Shown piece by piece: positions 21,035 to 30,804 of a stretch of 52,868 bases of DNA (positions are counted from its first letter, which is position 1; each line of letters begins with the position of its first letter). The stretch covers positions 1-52,868 of the forward strand of contig RSEH01000297.1 in NCBI GenBank assembly GCA_006503475.1, written 5' to 3'. This DNA is from Stentor roeselii (lineage: Eukaryota; Ciliophora; Heterotrichea; Heterotrichida; Stentoridae). A program made the translations under genes and the position numbers. The notes beneath the pieces are model-generated. The model was not told the DNA's origin and did no database searches. It worked only from the letters and a program-made list of their open reading frames with translations.

Positions 21035-21394
21035 CTATTCATTTTTCAACAGTTTTTCAAAATCTAAAATATATCCAAGTGAAAGCTGTCGAAACTTCGA
21101 AGACCTCCTAGCAATTCTAAATGGACTTTCCGAGTCATCTTTTTCAGCCAAGGCAGGAACCTTAGGACTTAAAGGCGGTTTTCCTCTAGTTGCAGTTTTT
21201 TTTAAGGTCGCTGGAAAAGCTCTTCTTTGAGATGAGCCATTTTGTGTTGTCGAGTTTTTAACTTTAGATCTCTTCACACTTGAAGGACTGGAGCCTGGTG
21301 GACTTTCACTGATCAGTGAAAAGTCAAGCTTGATGAAAACTCTTTTAGCTGATTTTTCATTACGTGTTGTGGTTTTCTTCTTGGGTTTTGACAT
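21035..21394 (-). CDS. Small basic Ser/Pro-rich protein
   Basis: The 119-residue protein is rich in Lys, Arg, Ser and Pro, with a Lys/Thr-rich N terminus and several SP or SPxR-like sites (SPPGSSPSS, PPLSPK, SPFRIARR). These look like kinase targets. It is probably disordered, and nuclear or cytoskeletal localisation is possible but unproven. No family recognised. It starts 15 bp from the divergent GTPase gene, so the two must share promoter sequence. Codon use is like that of its neighbours. Ends in TAG. Confidence 0.6.
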   Translation of the reverse strand: MSKPKKKTTTRNEKSAKRVFIKLDFSLISESPPGSSPSSVKRSKVKNSTTQNGSSQRRAFPATLKKTATRGKPPLSPKVPALAEKDDSESPFRIARRSSKFRQLSLGYILDFEKLLKNE

Positions 21395-21409
21395 GATTAT
21401 TGATAAATA
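21395..21409. promoter_or_regulatory. 15-bp head-to-head intergenic spacer
   Basis: Only GATTATTGATAAATA separates the two outward-facing start codons (CAT at 21392-21394 and ATG at 21410-21412). Any promoter elements must overlap the opposite gene's coding sequence, or the 5' leaders must be extremely short. Confidence 0.6.
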
Positions 21410-21931
21410 ATGACTCAGGAATCAAGAATCAAAATTGTCCTGATTGGAGAGCCGGCTGTTGGGAAAACTTCAGTTCTTCAGAAGTACTCGATGAATATGT
21501 TTAATGATAAGTACTCGGCAACGATTTTAATGGACTTTTATGCAAAAGAAATCGATGGAATGATGCTAGATCTTTGGGATCTCTCAGGCCATCCTGAGTT
21601 TTTTGAAGAAAGAGAAAAGTTTTATGAAAAGAGTCAGGTAATCATCTTTGTTTTTGATCTGACTTCTCGAAGGACTTTTGATAGTCTTGATATGTGGTTA
21701 AATGAAGTCAATCTTTACATCAACAACCAAGACACGGAAAACCAGCAGAAACCTTTTTTTGTTCTTTGTGGAAATAAAAGAGATTTATCAAAGTACCGAG
21801 TAGTTCCAAAAAATGAAGCTAAGTATTGGGCCAGGTCAAGAAATATCGAATATTTCGAGGTTAGTGCATTAGAAGGGAGAAAATTAGATAAAATGTTTCA
21901 GAGATGCTCAAACAAGTTTAGATATAGTTGA
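21410..21931 (+). CDS. RBJ/DNAJC27-like small GTPase without J domain
   Basis: The 173-residue Ras-fold GTPase has P-loop GEPAVGKTS, switch II LWDLSGHPEFFEEREKFYEKSQ, NKRD in the NKxD position and SAL in the SAK position. Switch II replaces the usual DTAGQE with a GHPxFF motif, as in the RBJ (DNAJC27) family. The catalytic Gln is absent (His), so intrinsic hydrolysis may be weak. There is no C-terminal Cys for prenylation. The DnaJ domain of animal RBJ is missing, as in many protists. It ends in TGA, consistent with a standard code. In flagellates RBJ-like GTPases are linked to cilia; any role here is inferred. Confidence 0.75.
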   Translation: MTQESRIKIVLIGEPAVGKTSVLQKYSMNMFNDKYSATILMDFYAKEIDGMMLDLWDLSGHPEFFEEREKFYEKSQVIIFVFDLTSRRTFDSLDMWLNEVNLYINNQDTENQQKPFFVLCGNKRDLSKYRVVPKNEAKYWARSRNIEYFEVSALEGRKLDKMFQRCSNKFRYS

Positions 21932-22617
21932 ATACTTTTCAAAGATTCACTTAAAAATTCCTTTGATTAATAAATCTTCACAAATTACCCTTCAAATCCT
22001 TAGATATGCAAAACTATTATAAATTATTTTGTATAAATTAGAGTCTCTCAACATAAATTTAGATTCTTTCTGTTGGCTCTTAATATATCTTGATATAATT
22101 TACTTCACTTATTCATTTTATCAGTATTTCCCATTAATATCCAGTATGCATTCTTAGAATTACATAAATATGTGATTTTAATATTATTACTTCAATTGTT
22201 CAATTTTTAGTTTCATTCTTTATTTGAGGTTTATTTCATTTCTTAGAAACACTCAAACTTTTCATTATTTGACTCTAATGCGTTTACCAGTATGCCTTTA
22301 ACTATCTTTATAGATTTTATATAAAATTTAATCAGCATCCCTAAAAAATCAAATTTCAAAATGTTTTCGCATTTATCATAACATCGAAATTTTGAAATTT
22401 ATATATTGAAGAGCTTTGTGAGTCAAATGCTTATATCTGATTAAAACAACTATTTTAATAAAATCAGTTCTTCAGCTAAGTTATCCTTGAACAAACGAAT
22501 GATGATATTAAAGTTTGATCTTAATATAGAAACTCTCCTGGGAATTCGCTCTATAAGTAGATATTTGATAAATATATTCGATAATAGGTTCATAACTAGA
22601 AATCACACTTGTAAATC
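21932..22617. other. AT-rich intergenic DNA
   Basis: About 690 bp upstream of the spliced gene at 22618. No motif beyond A/T runs. Confidence 0.4.
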
Positions 22618-23356
22618 ATGGAACAGAAAAAAAATGATCCTTTGAAGCTATGCATGTAAAAAAATATTCAGTCAATCTTCCCAAAACAGACTAAAAAAAA
22701 TAAAATCAGGCAAAAAACTAGCAATTGTTATAAAAGACCAGGAAAATGATGAAAATTTGTACTCCTGTGATCCTAGTGCGATCCTCACTCAAATCCGCAA
22801 CAAGTCAAGAAACGTTAAAGCAAGAAATGTCTTTAAAAGATCATTTTCAGCTAAAAACCATTCAATTAATTCTTCAGAGCTACCAACCAGCTTCGCCGTA
22901 TTCCCGAAATAGGAAAAAATCCGAAGAGTTTCAATAAGAGTCGACGACTACCAAAGAAGATGCAGTGCTTTATTCTTAAGAAAAAGACTGCCTTGCCGAC
23001 GTACCCTGAAGCAGCCTAGACCAAACCAAAGCATAACAAGAGAAGACTACATCGATAGGAAAATCGCTGAAATTGACAAAGAAATACAAGACGAGCTTTA
23101 TCCTAAAGACTTGATATTAACTTCTCCGAAAATTGCTGAAATAATGAAAAACTTCAAAAAACCAAAAAAAAACTCACAGAAAAAGCAAGTTATTAGAATC
23201 AAAACTAAAACAGAATCTGAAAAAATCAACCAAAATCAAAGTCCTAGTTACAAAATTGAGGTAAGGCAAGGAGGTGATGATGGGAATTTTTATTTGACTC
23301 CGACAATGGTGAAGAATAGTGTTAAAAGACTGTTAAGGGATTATAGTTGTACTTAA
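22618..23356 (+). CDS. Basic protein of unknown function, two tiny introns
   Basis: Joining 22618-22655, 22672-22897 and 22913-23356 gives one frame of 235 residues. Intron 1 is 16 nt and intron 2 is 15 nt. Unspliced, the frame stops almost at once and the coding signal appears broken into unrelated frames, so the splice model is needed. The protein is rich in Lys, Arg, Ser and Gln. It has a helical Asp/Glu/Lys segment (EDYIDRKIAEIDKEIQDE) and a C-terminal GGDDGNFYLTPTMVKNSV motif that looks conserved but that I do not recognise. Low-complexity basic stretches suggest disorder. Localisation is unknown. Confidence 0.72.
22656..22671 (+). other. 16-nt intron
   Basis: GTAAAAAAATATTCAG. Its length of 16 shifts the frame, and removing it joins the ATG at 22618 to the downstream frame. 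The 16-nt class is a minority form in heterotrichs. Confidence 0.65.
22898..22912 (+). other. 15-nt intron (phase 0)
   Basis: GTATTCCCGAAATAG lies between codons for Ala and Glu. Its last three bases are an in-frame TAG if it is not removed. Confidence 0.8.
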
Positions 23357-25054
23357 GTGATTCTGATGCCAAGTGTAGAATAAGGCTAAAATCTGTTAGA
23401 TATGAAGTGAGTTATCTTGTTTAATGAATGTTTAAATAATCGATATATAGAAGATTGATATTTTAGTCGACAAATTTAGTTTCTGATTAGTTAAAGGCTA
23501 GTTCATGTTGCATCACTCTTTGAATAGTTGACATGATTTATTAGATTTACTTGTTTAAAGGATCATTTTAGTTGGATAAATCATCTTGAATTGCATATCG
23601 ATCCTTGGAGTATTACTTTATGGCCAATACATGGACTATGAATAGAAATATATTGTTTAGCCTTGAGTTGAATAAAGTTTGATCCTGTTTTGATTTTTCA
23701 TTCTTAGGAAGGGTTATTGACTTTCGTTTATTATAAAATTAGCTAATAAACCAATCGGAAAAAATTATAAAGCTTGATTGAAAGAACTTATCCTTAACAA
23801 AACTTTTGATTCATTAAAGGGGAAAATGCTTATAAAGAGACTCATAATCAAGAAATTGAAAAAAATTAAGTGCTAATTATAAGATTCAAATAATTTTCCT
23901 ATCCCAGAACAATTTATTTCTTAGCATAATCTCTCATCAAATTCTTTGATAAACAAGAAAATCACAATTCCTACTCTTTTAAGAGAGAGTAACACGAAGA
24001 ATCTGCTAAATTTTAAACCTAATTCAAATAAAGATTTTCTGCTCTTAGTTGATAAAATGTAAGTGGCATAATCCTAACTCTTTCAAAAAGTCTCTCAATG
24101 AATTTCTCTAACTAAATCTAAAAAAACTATGCTAGTCAATCATTCTAAAAAATCTTGCCCCATTCTTCAAGAGTCAATAAGAAGTTTTCTCTTGTTAAAA
24201 TCCGAAGATTCTTCAAATTTCCACTTTTTTACCTCATCATATTCAAAAAAATCCTAAAATTACACAAGCCAGTCCTTATTACATCCCAGTACTTTTCCCT
24301 TCATCTAAAAATCTAATAAACCAATTCTTTATATTAAATTCTTAAAATATCTAATTTTTCATTAAACCAAATAACAAATATTCCATTACTCAAAGATTTA
24401 TTAAAAAAAAGATATCATCGAATCCGGTCTAAGGAAATAAGATATAAATAAAAGCTTTTAAAAAGTAACCCTTTTTGAACTTGTTACTTGATGAAAATTG
24501 CTAAAAAGATACAAATATAAACCAAAGAAAATATTTGAAACAAATATAGATAATCTTTACTAAAGATATCAGAAATATTTTTCTCTGCAACAGAAAACCA
24601 AGAAACGAAAGATATAAAATATATTTTCAAAGGTATTTTTAATTACATGAATAATAGAGCTTCCTAATCAAAACTTTTATCTTTACCTCAGCAGTATCTT
24701 CATGACCAACCCTTACCATCCCTCAAGTCAACTAAAGAACAAAAAGAGAAATCAAAGAGTTCTCATCCATCACTTCAAAAAAAGCCTTATTTTCAGTTAT
24801 TATAAAAAATATCAAATTAAATGGAATAATAAAAAATGTCAAACCAAAGCCTTAGTTTCCATCAAAAATTTTCCAAGAAGTAAAAATTTAAACCTCCTTT
24901 CAATAAACCCATAAAATAATCCAAACCATCCCAAATACCTTAAAACTTTCAAAGACCTCCAAATTCTAATCCTCCAAAAACCTCTAAATATCCAAATCAA
25001 ATTTCTTCAAATTCCAAAAAAAATCCATCAAATCTCCACAATTCACAAATAATC
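23357..25054. other. Intergenic region with possible gene fossil and G-poor leader
   Basis: There is no intact gene. Around 23965-24060 one frame reads IPTLLRESNTKNLLNFKPN, and at about 24120-24300 the same frame continues as Ser/Lys-rich sequence broken by TAA and TGA; this may be a decayed gene. From about 24690 to 25054 the plus strand is markedly poor in G and rich in CCAAA and CCTC words, like the 5' flanks of other genes here. This probably includes the leader of the next gene. Confidence 0.35.
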
Positions 25055-25552
25055 ATGAAATCCGATTCAATAGAAATATTCAGTAACCTGAATCTCGACT
25101 TCCAAGACTTCCCTTTAAAACTAAAACTCAGTGAAAAGCTTTCTCTTCCCTTATGCAAAGGTAAATACTTCACATTCACCTTGAAGCTTCTGAACAACTC
25201 AAACATCGAAATTCCTTCCTGCGTAAAAATCCCTCTTCAAGCAAAGCTCTTTACCGGATCAAAGCCTCACCAAGAAGTGAAATTTTCAATGAAAGGTGAA
25301 AAAATCCTGACAGGGAACAACAAAGCAAGTCTAGCTTATAACCCTCGGGAAAACTCACATTTAGTTAATTTCAAGCTTCAAATAAACGACGTGAGTTCCC
25401 ATTTTTCCGGTTTCGACCTGCTAATCGAATGCAAACAAAGCGCTTTCTGTTTAAAAACAGGCCTTTCAATAAAACCTCTCATTCTAAAAGGCGTGACAGT
25501 GATGTCCAAAGAAAAGATCTGCAAGAAACTACGAGGTGAACTAGTTAGCTAA
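25055..25552 (+). CDS. Protein of unknown function
   Basis: The 165-residue protein has alternating hydrophobic and polar strands (FPLKLKLSEKLSLPL, KYFTFTLKLLNNS, HLVNFKLQI, FDLLIECKQSAFCLKTGLS). A beta-rich, possibly Ig-like or C2-like fold is suggested. There is no signal peptide or membrane segment. No family recognised. It ends in TAA only 3 bp from the stop codon of the convergent phosphonopyruvate decarboxylase gene, so the two mRNAs must overlap. The 5' flank is G-poor. Confidence 0.6.
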   Translation: MKSDSIEIFSNLNLDFQDFPLKLKLSEKLSLPLCKGKYFTFTLKLLNNSNIEIPSCVKIPLQAKLFTGSKPHQEVKFSMKGEKILTGNNKASLAYNPRENSHLVNFKLQINDVSSHFSGFDLLIECKQSAFCLKTGLSIKPLILKGVTVMSKEKICKKLRGELVS

Positions 25553-25555
25553 TAA

Positions 25556-26773
25556 TTATTGATCTAAAAACTGCATAAACAACTCTTTATTATCCTTCGG
25601 TTCACTCTTCGGCCTTCCCAGGTCTTTTCTGGTTTTTCTTCTGAGTTTTATTTCAAGGAAAGCAGCTCCATCGACTTTGTCCATCGCTTCGAAAGCGGCG
25701 TCGATTTCTTCTTTAGTGCTTACTGAAGCGACGTATTTATACCCGCAGGCTTCACCGACTTTTGAGAAGTTTACGTCGAAGCCGATCGTTGGTTGGCCTC
25801 CGACTGAGTCGTGGGAACCGTTGTTTAAAAGGATGTGTCTGAAGTTTTTCACGTTCCGGGCACCGATTTGGGCTGCTGCGCCCATGTGCATCAAAAAGGC
25901 CCCGTCGCCGTCAAAACAGTAAACTTTCTTGCTTGGCTTCGCCAAGGCGATACCCATTGCTATGCTGGAAGCGTGACCCATTGAACCTACGCAGTAGAAG
26001 TCTTGTTGGATACTTTGGTTTTTCTTTACTCGCATCTCGTATAGTTCTCTTGATGGGAAACCTGTTGTTCCAACTGCTACGTCGAATTTTCCTAACTTGT
26101 CTATTAGAACTTCGATCGCTTGTTCACGGGTTAGAGGATAATTGGAAGTAACCGCATTCTTAATATCATACTTCACAAAACATTGCCGCCTGACTAAAAA
26201 CGCATAGGGCGATCCTCTATTCTTCATATGAAACAAAGCAAGATCCAAAGCAGCAGCAGCTCCTTCTTCATAATCAGGAAGTACTTCATAGCTAATGCCA
26301 ACATCAGTAAGCAAGCTATTCATAACTTTGCCCTGAACCAAATGTTGAGGCTCGTCTTTTTTGCCAGGTTCGCCTCTCCACCCAATAAGAAGAAGCATCG
26401 GAATTTTATACACTTTAGGATGGACCAGACTTAATAAAGGGTTTATCGTGTTACCGATTCCCGAGTTTTGAAGGTAAACCAAAGGAAACTTACGAGTTGC
26501 CATGTGATAACCCGCGGCAATGGCCACTGCAGTCCCTTCATTCGCTGCGATTATGTGTTTCTCTTGTGGGTGGGTGTCTGCCACGTAACCGCAAAAGTCT
26601 TTCAGAAGCGAGTCTGGAACTCCTGTAAAAAAGTCGAAACCTCGCTCGTTGAGTTGCTTGTAAAAGACGTCAGGAGGAAGGAAGTCTCTTTCGGTCTCGG
26701 AAAGAGGACCTGCGTCTGCTAGCTTTACACCTCTGCGGAGGGGAGTTAAGAATTTTGATACCCGGAGAAACAT
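25556..26773 (-). CDS. Phosphonopyruvate decarboxylase
   Basis: The 405-residue TPP-dependent enzyme is expected to convert 3-phosphonopyruvate to phosphonoacetaldehyde and CO2, the step that makes phosphonate synthesis irreversible. Residues about 35-200 form the PYR domain: FFTGVPDSLLKDFCGY, then AANEGTAVAIAAGYH with the cofactor-activating Glu at E79. Residues about 215-390 form the PP domain: the TPP/Mg motif GDGAFLMHMG starts at 289 and continues to LLNNGSHDSVGGQPT. The first 30 residues (MFLRVSKFLTPLRRG) are basic and hydrophobic and may be a mitochondrial presequence. Ciliates such as Tetrahymena make aminoethylphosphonate lipids, which fits. Oxoacid decarboxylases of other specificity are less likely given this motif set. 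Single exon. Confidence 0.88.
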   Translation of the reverse strand: MFLRVSKFLTPLRRGVKLADAGPLSETERDFLPPDVFYKQLNERGFDFFTGVPDSLLKDFCGYVADTHPQEKHIIAANEGTAVAIAAGYHMATRKFPLVYLQNSGIGNTINPLLSLVHPKVYKIPMLLLIGWRGEPGKKDEPQHLVQGKVMNSLLTDVGISYEVLPDYEEGAAAALDLALFHMKNRGSPYAFLVRRQCFVKYDIKNAVTSNYPLTREQAIEVLIDKLGKFDVAVGTTGFPSRELYEMRVKKNQSIQQDFYCVGSMGHASSIAMGIALAKPSKKVYCFDGDGAFLMHMGAAAQIGARNVKNFRHILLNNGSHDSVGGQPTIGFDVNFSKVGEACGYKYVASVSTKEEIDAAFEAMDKVDGAAFLEIKLRRKTRKDLGRPKSEPKDNKELFMQFLDQ

Positions 26774-27060
26774 TATAAATCAATGTCGGCCATTTAAGGT
26801 AGTGGTAGGAATTGATGAAAACTTGTAGTTTTGGGGATTGGTTCAAGGGTGAATTTGTTTGGGTCATGGGAGTTTAGATGGGTTTGATTTGGATTGGGAT
26901 AAGGTGATTTAATGGTTTGGGATGAGGAGGTTTGGAGAATTTTAGGATATGGAGGGTTTGGAGATTTTGTTGGAAATTTTAGGGAGTGTTAATTTTTTTG
27001 AGAAGGTTTGGATTTTTTGTGGTTTTTTAGAGGATGGTATGTTTAGACTAACGAGAGATT
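26774..27060 (-). promoter_or_regulatory. Strand-skewed 5' flank of the decarboxylase gene
   Basis: On the plus strand this stretch is rich in TTTGG, GGG and GAGG and nearly lacks C. On the coding (minus) strand it is therefore C-rich and G-poor, like the leaders of plus-strand genes at 24.9, 29.9 and 42.3 kb. It probably covers the promoter and 5' UTR. Confidence 0.4.
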
Positions 27061-28489
27061 TAAGTTGGGGTTTATGAATTATTCTTGCATGAATTTTGTT
27101 CAGAGAGATTTATTTAGAGTTAGTTATATTACTTATATTAACTCGAACTATGAACCTTTATAATTGAATTCAAGACTCAATAAAAAGCAGATTTTGCTTT
27201 TAGGAGAATATCTATAGAATAAATTGTTTCTTAAACTTTAAATTGTTAAAATTTAATTTTTCGCCTTGTTATAAACTAGCCCTATTCTAGAACTTCTTCT
27301 TCCGAAAAGTGCAGTCGCATTTTCACAAATCACTCTATCATCTAAAATAATAAATCATTTACAGTCAACGCTAAAATTTCCTCTCTTATATTTACAAATT
27401 TTTCACTTTACTGCGAATTCTTCATTACTGGAATTCTAAGATCTTCCCTATCTAAATACTCTAAGTTTCAAGAAATTCTATCCACCAACGTCGCTCCTCA
27501 GATATCTGTTGATTACCCTATTCAAAAATTTTCCCCAAATTATTCACTTATTATATAAGATGACTTCTTAGCCCTTTTTGATCAATAAAGAGGAGCGAAA
27601 ACTCACAAATTTAGGTAATTTCGAAAGGACCTGCATTATTTTAGACCATCTCAGTAATAATCGTCAATTGAAACTTTTGAAATGGCTAAAAATTATATTT
27701 TTGGTCAAATGATTAATTTAAACTGATGAATTTTTATTCAAGAAGTGAGAAATAAATTAAAATTATTAGATTTCTTTGGTTTAAAGATTTAAACTGCTTG
27801 AAATCTTGACTGTACCTAAATACTTATGAATTTTTTGATTATTGAAGGAAAAGAATTTGGAAATAAGAATATGATGATTTGTTAATGGAGTAGATATTTC
27901 AAGGATTTTTTGCTTTTGCTCAGAAATGCAAATTATTAGTGGATAGTCTAATAAAGGCTTAGTTCATTTCAGACAATTTAGTTAAATTTTTGGAGAAATA
28001 GATGCGATTTGGGTCTTGTGGATACAAAAGGAATTTTATGGGCTTTAATCATATTTCTTATTAACTAATCGGTGGGCATAGCAAAAATTTTTATTATTCT
28101 AAGTTCACCATATTTTTTTCCCTAAATATTTAGATTTTCGATGATTATTTTTAAGGTTATCATAAACTTATTTAAGAGTTTGATAAAAAGAAGATGAGTC
28201 TTTTTATACTTCCGAATAAATATGGTTTTCGTCATTTCTCATATTATGTTTTATGATAATTGAAATTAGTATGAGCTTGCCATCTCGGAGCATTTGGGTC
28301 TTAAAAGCATTCTTTGTACCAAGTTCAACATTTATTTCTTTAAAGATGATTAAATGTTTCTTTCTGCATTTTTTAACATTTTAATAAATAAAATTAATCA
28401 ATTTATTCGATTTTGGAAGAGACTATATAAGTAATTTCCGCTTATTATTGATTTTAATAGCTTTTGATTACTTTTTATTAACTGGCTAA
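27061..28489. other. AT-rich intergenic DNA
   Basis: About 1.4 kb with no gene, RNA or repeat I can support. Confidence 0.4.
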
Positions 28490-29198
28490 CCTTTCTGTTA
28501 CTGGCTTTTGAAGTTAAATCATAATAAATATGAGCAAGATCGATCTAAGCTCGACTTGAAGAAAGAATCTCTCAAAGTCAGCACCGTTATCAACAAACTC
28601 AAGGCAAAACGAAGAGGCTTTCGAGAGCAGATCGACTGAAAAGTATTCAAACTAGGTCGTAAGATAAAATTCTTCACTTTAGCCCTAAACATTTTCCTAA
28701 CCTCTAAAATCAAGCCTGAAAAAAAGAGTACTTTAACTCATCAATGATCCGCTCGATAAAGCGAGTTTCTCGCAAATTTAAAGTGAAAGTATCCAAAGTG
28801 CACATCCATAAAAATCAACCAAAACGACCTATACAAATAATTTACTGGAACAATTTGAAATGTTTGTATTTAAACCAAAAATTCGAATGTGACAAGATCT
28901 GCCCAAATTAAACGGTCCTAAAACTGAAGGAAAGTATTTAAATAAAAATCGTGAATTATCAGTGGAAAATAATCACAACAATATTTTCACTAAAAATTCT
29001 TGAGTAAGCCAGTGAATCAAGAAGAATTTTCTTACCTTCTGCAGATTTTTCTCTAAGTTAAATGAAGTTAATGACTTGGAAACTGCCTGTTTCAGTCTTA
29101 TTCAACACTTTGGGTTCAAGTGCTGTTTGGATGGACTGCATGAATCGACTTGTTTGGATAAATGGCATCAATTAGCTGAGTTTTTAAAGGATAAGTAA
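28490..29198 (+). pseudogene. Decayed gene, unknown family
   Basis: Coding-like stretches succeed one another on the plus strand in shifting frames. A Lys-rich helix (SKLDLKKESLKVSTVINKLK) runs to a TGA near 28636. A middle part contains KLNGPKTEGKYLNKNREL and has stops at Gln-like positions. The C-terminal part (about 29050-29198, containing NEVNDLETACFSLIQHFGF and DKWHQLAEFLKDK) ends in TAA. At least two frameshifts and about five stops are needed to join them, and no 15-nt intron set repairs this. The final 50 codons are uninterrupted. The parent family is not recognised. Confidence 0.5.
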
Positions 29199-29739
29199 TG
29201 AGATGAAATTGGGGTTCACGCCTTTGTTGACTTGAATCAGATTTGGTTGGGAAGGTTCGGAATTGAATGTTTTGAGGAAAGATTTTTAAAGGTGGACTCG
29301 AGAAGATGATTTTGAAGAATGCAGAAATAAAGAGGGTGAGATTGGGTTATTAAGATTATAGTTTTTAGTAAGTTGTTGTGAAAAGCTCTAGAATATTTAA
29401 GAGATATCGAATGGGGTGAGGATTATGATATTTAAAATATTGAAAGTTTTAAAATAACATTTGATTATTAGCTTTTTTAAATTTTCTTTGATTGGGTTAA
29501 TTATTTTCTATGATTATAAAAATATTTAATGATGCAGTTTTAGAGTATCTTTGATTAAAAGAAAAATCGGTAGAATTATTAATAATTTACGATCATTTCA
29601 AAAATAAGCTATTTATTAAATTTTAAAAGATCCTTAATTATAGATATAAGAGTTGTTAGAATTTCTAAGCTGAAAAACTTCCAACATTAAAAAAATTAAT
29701 TCTTACCAACATATAGAAATAAAAAAAAATAATCTAAAG

Positions 29740-30034
29740 TCTCCTAAACCAAATCATAAACAAATACCTAAAACATAACCCTTCTCGATTCCCAGATATA
29801 TATCAAGGACAATAATACTAAACAACCTAACCCACTGAAGTATAAAGATAACCCTAATACCCCAAACCTCTCAAAACTCCAAACCTCTAAAAACCTAAAA
29901 ATTCTCAAAACCTAAAAATTCTCAAAACTCCAAAATTCCAAATCCTAAACCTTTCAATTCCGATCAAGTCCATCTCCCTGGCAAAATCCAAAACCTTCAC
30001 TCCAATAACATACCTGCCAATCCATAGCTTATAA
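29740..30034 (+). promoter_or_regulatory. G-poor leader of the eL8 gene
   Basis: The 295 bp before the ribosomal-protein start are rich in AACCT, CCAAA and CTCAAAA words and almost free of G. They include short direct repeats such as CCTAAAAATTCTCAAAA (about 29892-29925, twice). Such a leader would be unstructured in RNA. No TATA box stands out. Confidence 0.4.
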
Positions 30035-30781
30035 ATGGTTAAAAAACAAGGAAAGAAGAAGCCAGCAGCCTCCAAAGAATCCGAAAACCCTTTATTCGAG
30101 AAGCGAGAGCGAAACTACCGCATCGGAGGCAACTTGCAGCCAAAGCGTGACTTGTACAGGTACGTGAGGTGGCCTGAATACGTCCAACTTCAGCGCAAGC
30201 GGCGAGTTCTTCTGACCCGTCTGAAGGTTCCTCCAGCGATAAACCAGTTCCGTTCAACCCTCGACAAGGCACAGGCGAGTTCCTTATTCCGACTCCTGGG
30301 CAAGTACCGTCCTGAGTCAGTTGAACAGAAGAAAAAACGACTGGAAGCTGAGAAAAAGGGAGAAAAAGCTGGAGCCAAGCCTTTTTTATTGAAGTACGGC
30401 ATTCAACATGTCACACATCTGGTGGAAAAAGGAAAAGCGAAACTAGTTGTCCTTGCTCATGACGTGGATCCAATTGAACTCGTGCTTTGGCTCCCGGCGC
30501 TTTGCAGGTCAATGGGCATTCCTTACGTCATCGTCAAGTCCAAGTCACGTTTAGGTCTTCTGACTCATAAGAAGACCTGCACAGCACTTGCTTTGACTGA
30601 AGTGAGAAAAGATGACTTACACGAACTTGAACTTATCATCAAAAACGCTAAAAGTCTCTTCAATGACAACCCAGATACTAACAAGTGGGGAGGAGGCATC
30701 ATGGGAGTCAAAAGTCAAAGACTTCAAGAAGAGAAAGAAAAACTCATCGCGCAAGAAGCTGCGAAAAAGGCTGGACTTTAA
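30035..30781 (+). CDS. RPL7A: Ribosomal protein eL8 (L7a)
   Basis: The 248-residue protein matches eL8 throughout: a basic N terminus (KKQGKKKPAASKES), NPLFEKRERNYRIGGNLQPKRDL, the RWPEYVQLQRKRRVL segment, then the L7Ae/kink-turn-binding fold with VLAHDVDPIELVLWLPALC and KSRLGLLTHKKTC, and the C-terminal NKWGGGIMG. It is a component of the large ribosomal subunit. The length matches the eukaryotic family. C-ending codons are common, as expected for high expression. Its stop lies 23 bp from the end of the convergent HSP90 gene. Confidence 0.97.
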   Translation: MVKKQGKKKPAASKESENPLFEKRERNYRIGGNLQPKRDLYRYVRWPEYVQLQRKRRVLLTRLKVPPAINQFRSTLDKAQASSLFRLLGKYRPESVEQKKKRLEAEKKGEKAGAKPFLLKYGIQHVTHLVEKGKAKLVVLAHDVDPIELVLWLPALCRSMGIPYVIVKSKSRLGLLTHKKTCTALALTEVRKDDLHELELIIKNAKSLFNDNPDTNKWGGGIMGVKSQRLQEEKEKLIAQEAAKKAGL

Positions 30782-30804
30782 TAGTTAGATATTTAGAAGA
30801 AGGA

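Noticed and set aside
24702-24914. 70-codon ORF upstream of the gene at 25055
   Set aside because: Low-complexity Lys/Asn/Ser content in a G-poor leader region with no motif. It is most likely part of the 5' flank.
7118-30034. Transposons or CRISPR arrays in the long gaps
   Set aside because: No terminal inverted repeats with a transposase frame and no regularly spaced short repeats with unique spacers were seen.
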